Assembly (NCBI GenBank): GCA_045541475.1
Contig: JAZQJI010000041.1
Location: forward strand, 35,747-99,746
From: RGIG3077 sp045541475
GTDB lineage: Bacteria > Bacillota > Clostridia > Oscillospirales > Ruminococcaceae
Length of the DNA: 64,000 nt
Direction of reading: 5' to 3'
Of this stretch, positions 52,598-61,659 are shown one piece after another. How positions within the stretch are numbered: position 1 is the stretch's first letter; every line of letters starts with the position of its first letter. Below the pieces are notes generated by a model, which was given only the letters and a program-made list of their open reading frames with translations, was not told the DNA's origin and did no database searches. A program made the translations under genes and the position numbers.

Positions 52598-53467
52598 ATG
52601 GGATTTTTAGGAATGTACGATTACGAAAAAGCAGGTGCCGGCGTTGCTAAGGACGGGCCTAAGAAGAAGCGCATTGTTGTGTTTTTTGAAATTTTTCTGC
52701 GTAAATTCTGGAAGCTTTTAAGTCTTAATGCAATTTTTGTTCTGTTCTGTCTGCCAATAGTTACCATCGGGCCTGCCATGGCGGGTGCAACAAAGGTGCT
52801 GCGTAATTATTCTCAGGAAAGACACGCTTTTTTGTTCAGCGATTTTTGGAGTTCATTCAAGCGAAATTTCAAAAACGCATTTTTAATGGGTTTGATAGAC
52901 CTGTTTGCCATCATTAGCGTTGGTAGCGGTTGTTACGTTTATCCGTTGCTTTCAAAACAGCTCGATAATATGTTTATATACGTTCCGCTTTCAATAGTTC
53001 TTGCTATAGGCGTAGTTCTGCTGATGATGAATTTTTACAGCTTTTTGATGATTGTAACAACTGATATTTCGTTTAAGAATATCTTAAAAAATTCGCTGTT
53101 TCTCACTTTTCTTGAACTGAAAACAAATATCATAACACTTGCAATAGTCGGTGTAATTGCTGCTGCATTTGGTTTGTTACTGTATGCATTTTCACTGCTT
53201 GCACCCATACTTATATTTGTTCCGTTTACAATTATCGGGCTTGTAGTTTGCTTTAACTGCTACCCGATAATAAGAAAATATGTTATTGACCCTTACTATG
53301 AAGCAAAGGGCGAGGAAAGTCCTGAGTTTGACTATCTCAAGCCGAAGGATAATGAAGAAACAGTATTCAGTGATATGGGCGGCAAGGAAGCCCCCATTGT
53401 CAAGGATAAGGCGACGAAGAAACAATCCGGCAAGGCGGCAAAAACCAGAGGTAAGACAATTAGATAA
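52598..53467 (+). CDS. DUF624 (YesL-like) membrane protein
   Basis: The 289-residue protein has the DUF624/YesL pattern: IFLRKFWKLLSLNAIFVL, LPIVTIGPAMAGATKVL and FSDFWSSFKRNFKNA, with about six membrane helices. Some family members stand next to sugar ABC transporters; none is here. The last 50 residues are a charged, Lys-rich cytoplasmic tail that seems specific to this protein. Confidence 0.85.
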   Translation: MGFLGMYDYEKAGAGVAKDGPKKKRIVVFFEIFLRKFWKLLSLNAIFVLFCLPIVTIGPAMAGATKVLRNYSQERHAFLFSDFWSSFKRNFKNAFLMGLIDLFAIISVGSGCYVYPLLSKQLDNMFIYVPLSIVLAIGVVLLMMNFYSFLMIVTTDISFKNILKNSLFLTFLELKTNIITLAIVGVIAAAFGLLLYAFSLLAPILIFVPFTIIGLVVCFNCYPIIRKYVIDPYYEAKGEESPEFDYLKPKDNEETVFSDMGGKEAPIVKDKATKKQSGKAAKTRGKTIR

Positions 53468-53472
53468 TGAAT

Positions 53473-53509
53473 CAAAAAAGCTTTGTTGCGTTTGCAATAA
53501 AGCTTTTTT
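53473..53509 (+). terminator. Terminator of the DUF624 unit
   Basis: AAAAAGCTTT/AAAGCTTTTT with inner TTGC/GCAA, then TTTTTTT. Confidence 0.82.
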
Positions 53510-53513
53510 TGCT

Positions 53514-53542
53514 GTTTACAACAAAAGCTTTTTGTGGTATAA
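53514..53542 (+). promoter_or_regulatory. Promoter of the flavin reductase / SAH-recycling unit
   Basis: TTTACA (53514-53519), 17-base spacer, TATAAT (53537-53542), with GAGGAAAT before the ATG at 53577. Confidence 0.8.
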
Positions 53543-53576
53543 TCAAACTAACAAAATTTTGCTTTAAGAGGAAATT

Positions 53577-54146
53577 ATGAGGAAAAAACTATCACCCGGA
53601 ACATTGCTTGCGCCCGTGCCTGCGGTTATTGTTACCTGCAAGGACGGCGAAAAGGTTAATATGCTTACCATTGCGTGGACGGGTATTGTGTGTACAAAAC
53701 CGCCCATGACATATATTTCGGTGCGGCCCGAAAGATATTCTTACGATATTATCGACAAAAGCGGAGAGTTTGTTATTAATCTGACAACCACCGCTATGGC
53801 GAAGCAGGTTGACTTTTGCGGTGTAAAATCGGGGCGTGATGTTAACAAGGCTCAAATCTGCGGATTTGATTTGATAGACGCCGACGTTGTCAACGCTCCG
53901 CTTATTGCGCAGTCACCGCTGTGCCTTGAGTGTAAGGTGGTTAAAAAAGAAAAACTCGGCTCACATGATATGTTTTTGGCGCAGATTGTTTCGATGAGTG
54001 CTGACGAAAAATATATCGGGCAAAGCGGCAAGCTAAAGCTTGAACAATGCGGACTTTTAGCGTACGCTCACGGCGATTATAACGCTTTGGGAAGAAACGT
54101 TGGGAACTTTGGCTTTTCTGTTCAAAAGCGCAAAAAGAGGAAATAA
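53577..54146 (+). CDS. Flavin reductase-like (FMN-binding split-barrel) protein
   Basis: The 189-residue protein belongs to the flavin-reductase domain family: PVPAVIVTCKDGEKVN, ITIAWTG-type start (MLTIAWTGIVCTKPP), SYDIIDKSGEFVINL and DVNKAQICGFDL. It binds FMN; members act as flavin reductases or flavoredoxins in anaerobes. It ends 1 base before the DUF5131 gene. The C-terminus is very basic (FSVQKRKKRK). Confidence 0.88.
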   Translation: MRKKLSPGTLLAPVPAVIVTCKDGEKVNMLTIAWTGIVCTKPPMTYISVRPERYSYDIIDKSGEFVINLTTTAMAKQVDFCGVKSGRDVNKAQICGFDLIDADVVNAPLIAQSPLCLECKVVKKEKLGSHDMFLAQIVSMSADEKYIGQSGKLKLEQCGLLAYAHGDYNALGRNVGNFGFSVQKRKKRK

Positions 54147-54147
54147 T

Positions 54148-54873
54148 ATGCCTATATGGAATCCGTGGCACGGCTGTGATAAAATCAGTGAAGGATGCCG
54201 TAATTGCTATGTTTATCGACGCGATTCAAAATACGGCAAGGATAGTTCGGAAATCACCAAAAATAAAGACTTTGATATGCCCTTGCGAAAAAACTCTGAT
54301 GGGCTTTACAAGCTGATGACGAGAGAAGTAGTATATGTCTGCATGACTTCCGACTTTTTCCATGAAAAAGCTGATATATGGCGCAAGGATATCTGGGATA
54401 TTATAAGAAAACGATGCGATTTGCAGTTTATGATAATCACTAAGCGGATACACAGGTTTTACGAAGCGTTGCCTGATGATTGGGGCGATGGCTGGGATAA
54501 TGTAGGCATTACCTGCACCTGCGAAAATCAGGACAGAGCTGATTTTAGGCTGCCGATTTTTGAAAAACTGCCCGTTAAGTTCAAGGCTATTGCCTGCGAA
54601 CCGTTGCTTGAAAAAATCAATCTTGAAGAATACTTGGGCAACGTTGATTTGCTTGTTGCCGGCGGCGAATCGGGCGAAAAAGCACGCCTTTGCGAGTATG
54701 ACTGGATACTTGACCTGAAAAAACAGTGTGAGAATACAAATACGCAGTTTTATTTCAAGCAAACGGGTGCGTTGTTTAAAAAAGACGGCAAGATATATCG
54801 CATACCGAGGAAATTACAGCATATACAAGCGCAAAAAGCGCAGATAAATACATTAATTGAAAGGGATTATTGA
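54148..54873 (+). CDS. DUF5131 (phage Gp37/Gp68-like) protein
   Basis: The 241-residue protein has the DUF5131 opening WNPWHGCDKISEGCRNCYVY, with cysteines spaced C-x6-C-x2-C, and the later parts CMTSDFFHEKADIWRKD, MIITKRIHRF, GWDNVGITCTCENQ and GGESGEKARLCEYDW. Members are found in phages and chromosomes; the cysteine set suggests an iron-sulfur cluster and a possible radical-SAM-like role, which is unproven. I start at ATG 54148 with AAGAGGAAAT upstream; the frame extending to 54100 lies inside the flavin reductase gene. Confidence 0.85.
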   Translation: MPIWNPWHGCDKISEGCRNCYVYRRDSKYGKDSSEITKNKDFDMPLRKNSDGLYKLMTREVVYVCMTSDFFHEKADIWRKDIWDIIRKRCDLQFMIITKRIHRFYEALPDDWGDGWDNVGITCTCENQDRADFRLPIFEKLPVKFKAIACEPLLEKINLEEYLGNVDLLVAGGESGEKARLCEYDWILDLKKQCENTNTQFYFKQTGALFKKDGKIYRIPRKLQHIQAQKAQINTLIERDY

Positions 54874-54875
54874 TT

Positions 54876-56123
54876 ATGAACAGCGAAATCAGAGATATTA
54901 ATTTGTTTGAAAGCGGCGAGCGCAAAATTGCGTGGGTTAAGGCGAATATGCCTTTGCTTAACGGTATTGAGCAGGAATTTTTGAAAACAAAACCGTTTAA
55001 AAACATCAAGGTTGCGCTTTCTATTCATTTGGAGGCTAAAACTGCTTACTTATGCAGAGTTTTGCAAAGCGGTGGCGCAGAAATGTTCGTTACGGGCAGC
55101 AATCCTCTTTCTACGCAGGATGATATCGCCGCAGCGCTTGTTAAAAGCGGAATGAACGTTTTTGCCTGGCACGATGCAACTGATGAAGAATATAACCGCC
55201 ACATTGCAAAGGTTATTGAGGCTGAGCCGAATATTATTATTGATGACGGCGGTGACTTGGTGAATTTAATTCACAATAAATATCCGCATTTGATACCCAA
55301 TGTAATCGGCGGATGCGAGGAAACCACAACGGGTATTCTGCGTCTTAAAGCAATGGATGCCAAGGGTGAACTTAAATTCCCCATGGTGCTTGTTAACGAT
55401 GCCGATTGCAAGCATTTATTTGATAACCGCTATGGCACGGGACAATCCGTATGGGATGGCATAAACCGTACAACAAACCTTATTGTTGCAGGCAAAAACG
55501 TTGTTGTTGCAGGCTACGGCTGGTGCGGCAAGGGCGTTGCAATGCGCGCAAAGGGCTTGGGCGCAAAGGTTATCGTTACCGAGGTTGACCCCATTAAAGC
55601 AATTGAAGCTTACATGGACGGCTTTGAGGTTATGAAAATGGAAGATGCCGCAAAATTGGGCGATTTCTTTGTTACTGTAACGGGTTGCTGCGGCGTTATT
55701 TCAGAAAATTCGTTTGTTAATATGAAAAACGGTGCAATTTTGTGCAATGCAGGCCATTTTGATGTTGAAGTAGATGTGGCAAAGCTGCGTGAGATTGCAG
55801 TTGACAGCTACGAAGCGAGAAACAACATTACGGCATATAAGCTTGCAAACGGCAATATCATTAACGTTATTGCTCAGGGCAGACTTGTAAACTTGGCGGC
55901 AGGCGATGGTCACCCTGCTGAAATTATGGATATGAGCTTTGCAATTCAAGCACTTTCTGCTTTGTATCTTGTTGAAAATAAAGAGAAGCTTAATAGCATG
56001 ATTATCAAAGTACCCAAAGAGGTTGATAATGATGTTGCACGTAAAAAGCTTAGCTATCTTGGTATTTCTATTGATAGTCTTACCGAGCAGCAGCGTGAAT
56101 ATCTTGGTGCAAACTGCGAATAG
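54876..56123 (+). CDS. ahcY: Adenosylhomocysteinase-family hydrolase (possibly S-inosylhomocysteine hydrolase)
   Basis: The 415-residue protein is a complete SAH-hydrolase fold: VNDADCKHLFDNRYG holds the catalytic Lys/Asp/Asn, VVAGYGWCGKGVAMRAKG binds NAD, CNAGHFDVE and LAAGDGHPAEIMDMSF give the two active-site histidines. It is of the archaeal/Thermotoga-like short type (no KPDHYRY tail; it ends LTEQQREYLGANCE). The start segment SIHLEAKTAYL differs at adenine-contact positions from the eukaryotic CLHMTVETAVL. With the deaminase gene 24 bases downstream this fits hydrolysis of S-inosylhomocysteine. ATG 54876 follows AAGGGA. Confidence 0.88.
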   Translation: MNSEIRDINLFESGERKIAWVKANMPLLNGIEQEFLKTKPFKNIKVALSIHLEAKTAYLCRVLQSGGAEMFVTGSNPLSTQDDIAAALVKSGMNVFAWHDATDEEYNRHIAKVIEAEPNIIIDDGGDLVNLIHNKYPHLIPNVIGGCEETTTGILRLKAMDAKGELKFPMVLVNDADCKHLFDNRYGTGQSVWDGINRTTNLIVAGKNVVVAGYGWCGKGVAMRAKGLGAKVIVTEVDPIKAIEAYMDGFEVMKMEDAAKLGDFFVTVTGCCGVISENSFVNMKNGAILCNAGHFDVEVDVAKLREIAVDSYEARNNITAYKLANGNIINVIAQGRLVNLAAGDGHPAEIMDMSFAIQALSALYLVENKEKLNSMIIKVPKEVDNDVARKKLSYLGISIDSLTEQQREYLGANCE

Positions 56124-56147
56124 TTTTTTTCTTGATATGAGGTTTTT

Positions 56148-57416
56148 ATGATTAGATTTTACAACGCAAAAATTATGAGCATGAGCCATAATTGCGATAT
56201 TATCGAAGGCGAAATATGGGTTGATGGCGATAAGATTTCTTATATCGGCGCAGAGCGTGAAGACGCCGTTGAGTTTGAAAGGCAAATTAATGCTAATGGT
56301 AATCTTATAATGCCATCATTTAAAAATGCACACGCACATTCCGCAATGACGTTTTTGCGTTCCTATGCTGATGACGTGCCTTTGCAGCAGTGGCTTTTTG
56401 AAAAGGTTTTTCCGTATGAGGATAAACTTACACCCGATTATGTATATGATTTGACTAAATCGGCTATTCTAGAGTATCTTTCAAGCGGAATAACCGCCGC
56501 AATGGATATGTATTTCTTTCCTGATGCAAATGCTCAAGCGGCTGTTGACTGCAATTTCCGCAGTGTTATCTGCGGCGGTGTTGGCGGCGGTGTGCGAGGC
56601 GTTGAACGCTTAAGTCGAGAATTTTCGCACTTTAAGGATTTTAACCCGTTGGTTTCGTACACATTGGGTTTTCATGCTGAATATACCTGCGAATACGAGT
56701 TGTTAAAGGCAATTGGTGAGCTTGCGTGCGACCTTAAAGCCCCCGTATTTACACACAACAGCGAAACTCTTGATGAGGTTGGTAAATGCGAGGTTAAATA
56801 TCGCATGACGCCCACACAGCTTTTCGAAAGTCTGCATATTTATGATTACGGCGGCGGTGGTTTCCATTGCGTTTATCTTGATCCTGATGATGTCGAGATT
56901 TTCAAAAAGCGTAATCTTTATGTGGTAAGCTGTCCTGCGTCTAATGCAAAGCTTGCAAGCGGTATTGCTCCGCTTGTCCATTATGATGCATTAGGGTTAA
57001 ATCTTGCGCTTGGTACTGATGGCGCGGCAAGTAATAATTCACTTGATATGTTCAGAGAAATGTATCTTGCAAGCGTTTTGCAAAAGCTCAAAAAGAGCGA
57101 TGCTGCCGCAATGTCTGCCGAAACTGTTTTGAAAATGGCAACGGTTGGCTCAGCAAATGCAATGGGCTTGACAGATTGCGATAGCCTTGCTGTTGGCAAA
57201 AAGGCCGATTTGATCATGATAGATTTAAATATGCCCAATATGCAGCCGCTTAACAACATTGCAAAAAATCTTGTTTACAGTGCAGGCAAGCACAATGTTA
57301 AGCTAACTATGGTAAACGGCAAAATTCTTTACGAAAATGGTGAATACTATCTTTCTGACTCTGCCGATGTCATTTATCGAAAAGCAAACGATATTATCAA
57401 AAAAATCCTTGATTAA
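56148..57416 (+). CDS. mtaD: 5-methylthioadenosine/S-adenosylhomocysteine deaminase (MtaD-like)
   Basis: The 422-residue amidohydrolase has the metal-binding motif NAHAHSAMTFLRSYADD, then TPVFTHNSET-like APVFTHNSETLDE, GGFHCVYLDPDDVE and LGTDGAASNNSLDMFREM, with MtaD-like LQQWLFEKVFPYEDKL. It should remove the 6-amino group of SAH, MTA or adenosine. It follows the ahcY-like gene and closes the unit before a terminator. Related amidohydrolases with other substrates are the alternative. Confidence 0.9.
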   Translation: MIRFYNAKIMSMSHNCDIIEGEIWVDGDKISYIGAEREDAVEFERQINANGNLIMPSFKNAHAHSAMTFLRSYADDVPLQQWLFEKVFPYEDKLTPDYVYDLTKSAILEYLSSGITAAMDMYFFPDANAQAAVDCNFRSVICGGVGGGVRGVERLSREFSHFKDFNPLVSYTLGFHAEYTCEYELLKAIGELACDLKAPVFTHNSETLDEVGKCEVKYRMTPTQLFESLHIYDYGGGGFHCVYLDPDDVEIFKKRNLYVVSCPASNAKLASGIAPLVHYDALGLNLALGTDGAASNNSLDMFREMYLASVLQKLKKSDAAAMSAETVLKMATVGSANAMGLTDCDSLAVGKKADLIMIDLNMPNMQPLNNIAKNLVYSAGKHNVKLTMVNGKILYENGEYYLSDSADVIYRKANDIIKKILD

Positions 57417-57434
57417 ATCATATATTATAAAAAT

Positions 57435-57471
57435 AACGCTGAAATCCTGCAAATTAAAGGATTTCAGCGTT
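57435..57471. terminator. Bidirectional terminator mtaD / GH5 operon
   Basis: A perfect 14-bp stem AACGCTGAAATCCT/AGGATTTCAGCGTT (57435-57448 with 57458-57471). Confidence 0.88.
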
Positions 57472-57493
57472 TGCTTTTATGTGATTACTATTC

Positions 57494-58630
57494 TTATTCG
57501 CCAAGACTTTCCGCACGCGCAATAAGTCTGTTTTTGATGTAAAGACCGCCTTCGGTAAGCTGATCATCAGTCCAGCCGCTTAAAGCATCGCAATCGCTTG
57601 CAATTGCACAGCAAAGCTCATCTTTGTTGGCAAGCGCCCAGTTCATGTAGCTGATGTTGTACATATCAAGCAAATCAAGCCATTCATCGCAGGCTTCAAG
57701 ATCATAAACCTCATCGCCGCTTGCGGCACAGCAACCAAATTCTGAAACAAATACGGGGATACCGTTGTTATAGCAACTGTCAACTCTTTGCATAAGCCAC
57801 TGACCATGTGTTGCAGAATAAAAATGCAAAGCGTACATAACGTTGGGGTCATCAAGCATATTGGACTGCACAAGGTTTATATCCTGGCTCCAGTTACCCG
57901 TGCCTGCAATAACAACAGCGTCATCATCAAGCGGACGCAAAACGCTTAAAACATCATTGCAGTAAGGGTAAATTTTATCGTTCCAAGTTACGTTGCTTCC
58001 GTTGGGTTCGTTGCAAAGCTCATAAATAATATTGGGATATTCGCTGTACATTGTTGCAATATCTTCAAAGAAAAGCTTTGCTTCCTCGGTGTATGCTGTG
58101 GGATCGCCGGGGTTTAAAACGTGCCAGTCAACAATTACGTAAAGACCTAATTCAAGGCAGAGGTTTATACCCTTAATCATAAGCTCCCTGCTGTATTCAG
58201 GCTTGTTCATGTAGCACATGGAATTGTTGTTTTCATCAACATACATTGCAATTCTTATGCAGTTAACCTTCCAAACGTCACGCAATTCTGTAAAGCTTTC
58301 TTCGCAAACATAATCGGGATACCATGTAATACCATGGGTGGACATTCCGCGCAACTGGTATGGCTCGCCGTTTTCGTCAACAAGCTGATTGATGTTTACT
58401 GAAAGCTGACCATGCTCCGCAACGGGTGTGCCTTCGGGCGCTTCAACAAATTCAGCAGGTGCGCCTATGGTTGAAGAGCTTGAACCATCTTCCGTTGTGC
58501 TTTGTGATTGTGAAGTGCTTTGTGCATTTGAACTATCCGCTGTGCTTTCGCTATCGTTTGAGCATGAGCAGAAAACGCCCATTGTCATCGCAAGAGTGAG
58601 TATTAATGATAAAATCCTTTTCTTTAACAT
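57494..58630 (-). CDS. GH5 endoglucanase (cellulase), probable lipoprotein
   Basis: The 378-residue protein begins with a signal peptide ending FCSC, a slightly atypical lipobox, then a Ser/Thr-rich linker (about 24-60). The catalytic domain is GH5 (subfamily 2 style): LVDENGEPYQLRGMSTHGI, IVDWHVLNPGDP, the acid/base Glu in IYELCNEPNG (about 207), YALHFYSATHG and the nucleophile Glu in VFVSEFGCCA (about 297). It should hydrolyse beta-1,4-glucan at the cell surface. GGAGGA overlapping the GNAT stop shows translational coupling. Confidence 0.94.
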   Translation of the reverse strand: MLKKRILSLILTLAMTMGVFCSCSNDSESTADSSNAQSTSQSQSTTEDGSSSSTIGAPAEFVEAPEGTPVAEHGQLSVNINQLVDENGEPYQLRGMSTHGITWYPDYVCEESFTELRDVWKVNCIRIAMYVDENNNSMCYMNKPEYSRELMIKGINLCLELGLYVIVDWHVLNPGDPTAYTEEAKLFFEDIATMYSEYPNIIYELCNEPNGSNVTWNDKIYPYCNDVLSVLRPLDDDAVVIAGTGNWSQDINLVQSNMLDDPNVMYALHFYSATHGQWLMQRVDSCYNNGIPVFVSEFGCCAASGDEVYDLEACDEWLDLLDMYNISYMNWALANKDELCCAIASDCDALSGWTDDQLTEGGLYIKNRLIARAESLGE

Positions 58631-58643
58631 TTATGTATCCTCC

Positions 58644-59447
58644 TTAATATTCTCTGAAATCTTCAAAATCGTTGTTGGAACGGTTTTCGGTATCGGTTTT
58701 AATTATTATGTAATCATCGCCCACATTTTCAAAACCTATTTCTTGATAGAACTGTGCACGGTGATCATAAGCATATAGATAGCCTGATTTATTCTCGCTT
58801 TCAAGCTGTGCCGCAATGTAATACAAAAGTTTGCGTGCACTGCCTTTGCCACGCTGTGCTTTGCGTGTGGCAATGTGGCCGACAAAAGCATAGTTATCGT
58901 CATCAAACAAAATTGTTGCGGTTGAACTATCGGCATATAAAAACAGCTTTGTAAGGTTGCGCCTGCGCCTGTGAGATGTATCCGTAAGCCATAATCCATA
59001 ATCCATTGTATCCTCAAAGCTTTCAGATAAAATATCGTAAACTTTATCAAGATTAGGTTTTTTGTTAACGGTTATATCACTTGGTATAAACTGACGGTTA
59101 GGCACCATTTTAAACATTGTGCGGTGCTTGGTTGTGTACATACAGCCAATGCGTAAATTAGCCGCAATGTTTAAAGGTGCTTCAATTTGTTCAGGGGCGT
59201 ACATTAACACAAACGAGCTTAATTCCTCGCAAAGCTCCTTGCAGGGTTCGTTTTGCGACCATATTGTCATGGTGGAATTGAAAAGCATGATTACTGCAAA
59301 AAAATCATCTGATGAACAGCCGTAGAATTTGCAAAAATCATATTCTGTTCCGTATGCGCAGTAGTAAGTGTAAATTCGCTTGCCCCAGTATGAATTTCTC
59401 ATTCCGAATGCCGATATGCAATCGCCGGAGTGTAGCTGCCGTATCAT
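58644..59447 (-). CDS. GNAT-family N-acetyltransferase
   Basis: The 267-residue protein has its GNAT acetyl-CoA motif near the C-terminus: GHIATRKAQRGKGSARKLL (Q/RxxGxG/A type), then FYQEIGFENVGDDYIIIK. The N-terminal half is less conserved, with many aromatic residues. The substrate is unknown. It sits 15 bases after an M42 peptidase gene and 13 before the GH5 gene. Confidence 0.85.
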   Translation of the reverse strand: MIRQLHSGDCISAFGMRNSYWGKRIYTYYCAYGTEYDFCKFYGCSSDDFFAVIMLFNSTMTIWSQNEPCKELCEELSSFVLMYAPEQIEAPLNIAANLRIGCMYTTKHRTMFKMVPNRQFIPSDITVNKKPNLDKVYDILSESFEDTMDYGLWLTDTSHRRRRNLTKLFLYADSSTATILFDDDNYAFVGHIATRKAQRGKGSARKLLYYIAAQLESENKSGYLYAYDHRAQFYQEIGFENVGDDYIIIKTDTENRSNNDFEDFREY

Positions 59448-59462
59448 ATAATCCGCCTTTCT

Positions 59463-60473
59463 CTATTCGGATAATGCTTTCAGCATGGCACTGCAAAGCT
59501 CATAAGATGAGTTGATATCATCGGCTGATGACACGCAAACACCGCTGTGAAGATATCTGCACGGTACGGATATCGCCAGGCACCTTACGCCGCCTGCGGA
59601 TTTGTGTATGGCACCGCTGTCGTTGCCGCCCGCAATGCGTGATTTTACCTGGCATTTTATGCCCTGCTGTTTTGAAATTTCAAGCGCTGTGTTATACAAA
59701 CCTTTATCGTAAATAGTTGACCTATCCATAAACGAAATTACTGCGCCTTTGTTTACCTCGCAAACCCTGTTTGTGCCCGATGCCGAAGGAATATCCGCCG
59801 CCGTAGTTGCTTCTAAAACAATTGCAATATCAGGGTTTATTGTATAAGCCGCAACGCCTGCGCCCCTTGTTCCGACTTCCTCCTGTACGGTAAAAGCAAA
59901 GCTGAAGGAAAAGTTTGATTTTTCAATAAGCTTTAAGATAATAGCACAGCCTGCTCTGTCATCGATAGCCTTGCCGATGAGCAGATTATCGCCAAAATCT
60001 GCAATATCGCTGTCAAAGTAAGCACAATCACCGAGATTGACAAGCTGATTTGCACTTTCTTTTGATTTTGCTCCAATATCAATATACAAATTATCAACAT
60101 TAATAGGTGCGGTTTTTTCAGCGGCAGTCATATTGTGTACCGCTTTTGAGCCAATAACACCGCAAATGCCGTTAATGCGGATTGTTTTACCGATCAAGGC
60201 TTCTGAGTTGATGCCGCCTACCGTGCCGAATTTAAGCGAACCGTCATCGCAAATGCTTGTTATCATCAAACCAACTTCGTCCATGTGTGCGGCAAGCATT
60301 ATGGTTTTATCAGTTTCATATTTGCCTGACTTTTTGCCCAGAATATTTCCTAAATTATCAATTTTATATTCAACACCCAAAGCGTCAAGCTTTTCAGATA
60401 TATAGCTTCTAACAGCATCTTCATTGCCTGATGTGCCATCAATAGCACAGAGATTTTTTACAAGTTCTATCAT
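59463..60473 (-). CDS. M42-family metallo-aminopeptidase (first of pair, downstream)
   Basis: The 336-residue protein has M42 metal and catalytic motifs: MLAAHMDEVGLM (His), GKAIDDRAGCAIIL (Asp), FTVQEEVGTRGAGVAAY (Glu-Glu), VLEATTAADIPSASG and CRYLHSGVC (His). M42 enzymes are dodecameric aminopeptidases of the cytoplasm; some were mis-described as endoglucanases (CelM), so the GH5 gene in the same operon does not imply cellulase activity. It is 15 bases from its paralog. Confidence 0.92.
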   Translation of the reverse strand: MIELVKNLCAIDGTSGNEDAVRSYISEKLDALGVEYKIDNLGNILGKKSGKYETDKTIMLAAHMDEVGLMITSICDDGSLKFGTVGGINSEALIGKTIRINGICGVIGSKAVHNMTAAEKTAPINVDNLYIDIGAKSKESANQLVNLGDCAYFDSDIADFGDNLLIGKAIDDRAGCAIILKLIEKSNFSFSFAFTVQEEVGTRGAGVAAYTINPDIAIVLEATTAADIPSASGTNRVCEVNKGAVISFMDRSTIYDKGLYNTALEISKQQGIKCQVKSRIAGGNDSGAIHKSAGGVRCLAISVPCRYLHSGVCVSSADDINSSYELCSAMLKALSE

Positions 60474-60488
60474 CGCAAATCACCTCGC

Positions 60489-61514
60489 TCAACCATTTGC
60501 AGCGTCTTTGTTTGCAATATTCTTTACAAACTCGCAAAGCAGTGCGGCGGTTGTTTCTATATCTTTCAGATCGCAGCTTTCAACTGCCGTGTGCATACAG
60601 CGAATGGGAATGGAAATCAAGGCACATTTTACGCCGCTGTTAGCAATACCGTAGGTATCGGCATTGGTCGATGTGTTGCCGGACATGATTTCATGCTGAT
60701 ATGAAATGTTTGCTGATTTAGCCGTTTCAACGCAAAGACTGTACATTTCTTTATCAAGAACGGGAGAATAACCAATCATCGCACCCTCGCTCATAATTCC
60801 GCATTTATCTCGATTTTCGCCAAGGGCGTGCGCAAAGCTTACATCAACGCAAACTGCATAATCGGGCGATTGTGAAAAACCGAGCATTTTTGCGCCCCTT
60901 TCTCCGATTTCTTCCTGATTTGAAAATGCAATGGTGATTTTTGCGTTAACATTGCTGTTTTTTAATGCCATTGCAGCTAAAATTACAGCGCAACAGCCTG
61001 CACGGTTATCAAGTGCAGCACCCGAAACAATTGAACCGTGCATTCTTCTTAAATTTGAATCAAACGAAACGCTGTCTCCGAGAGATATATATTTTTCGGC
61101 ATTTTCCTTGCTCATGCCTATATCTATAAACATATCGCTTATTTCGGGGATTGTATCGCCGTTAGCGGAAAGGTGTGGCGGAGTGGAACAGAATACGCCC
61201 AATACTTCCTTTTTGCCGTGCACCTTAACCTTTTGAGATGGGAGTATGCGCTTGTCAATACCCCCGCATTTATCAACGGTTAAAAAGCCGTCATCAGTAA
61301 TTGATGTAACCTTAAATCCTATGCGGTCGATATGTGCATCAAGCAGGATATGCGTTTTGGCATTTTTGTTTCCTATTGATACGCAATATCCGCCAAGCTG
61401 TTTTTGAATATCAAAACCTTCAAAGATATCATCAAGCGTGGCGTACATTGCATTTTCTTCACCGCTTACCGCACCGATATCGGTAAGCTTTTTTAATATA
61501 TCAAATGTATTCAT
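60489..61514 (-). CDS. M42-family metallo-aminopeptidase (second of pair, upstream)
   Basis: The 341-residue paralog of the preceding gene has HILLDAHIDRIGFKV (His), GAALDNRAGCCAVIL (Asp), FSNQEEIGERGAKML (Glu-Glu), YAVCVDVSFAHA (Asp) and PIRCMHTAVE (His). Sequence has diverged clearly from the neighbour, so the pair may form a hetero-oligomer or differ in specificity. It begins the leftward M42-M42-GNAT-GH5 operon. GAAAGGCT precedes the ATG. Confidence 0.92.
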   Translation of the reverse strand: MNTFDILKKLTDIGAVSGEENAMYATLDDIFEGFDIQKQLGGYCVSIGNKNAKTHILLDAHIDRIGFKVTSITDDGFLTVDKCGGIDKRILPSQKVKVHGKKEVLGVFCSTPPHLSANGDTIPEISDMFIDIGMSKENAEKYISLGDSVSFDSNLRRMHGSIVSGAALDNRAGCCAVILAAMALKNSNVNAKITIAFSNQEEIGERGAKMLGFSQSPDYAVCVDVSFAHALGENRDKCGIMSEGAMIGYSPVLDKEMYSLCVETAKSANISYQHEIMSGNTSTNADTYGIANSGVKCALISIPIRCMHTAVESCDLKDIETTAALLCEFVKNIANKDAANG

Positions 61515-61601
61515 AAATTCAGCCTTTCAAAATGACATGCTATCCATTATATTGTACCGCATATTTGCAAAAAAATCAAGGTGTTTATACTCTTATTATA
61601 A

Positions 61602-61639
61602 AAAACCGTTGCCAAAGATATATCAATGGCAACGGTTTT
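61602..61639. terminator. Terminator of the LRR-dockerin gene
   Basis: AAAACCGTTGCCA pairs perfectly with TGGCAACGGTTTT (61602-61614 with 61627-61639). Confidence 0.85.
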
Positions 61640-61659
61640 GTTGTTGTTGATTATTTTGA

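Noticed and set aside
54100..54147. Longer N-terminus for the DUF5131 protein, overlapping the flavin reductase gene
   Set aside because: The 16 extra codons lie inside the previous gene, while ATG 54148 has its own ribosome site and begins with the family's typical WNPWHGC region.
59463..61514. Calling the M42 genes endoglucanases because of the GH5 neighbour
   Set aside because: Both carry the full M42 aminopeptidase metal and catalytic set; the CelM endoglucanase label is historical and not supported by these motifs.
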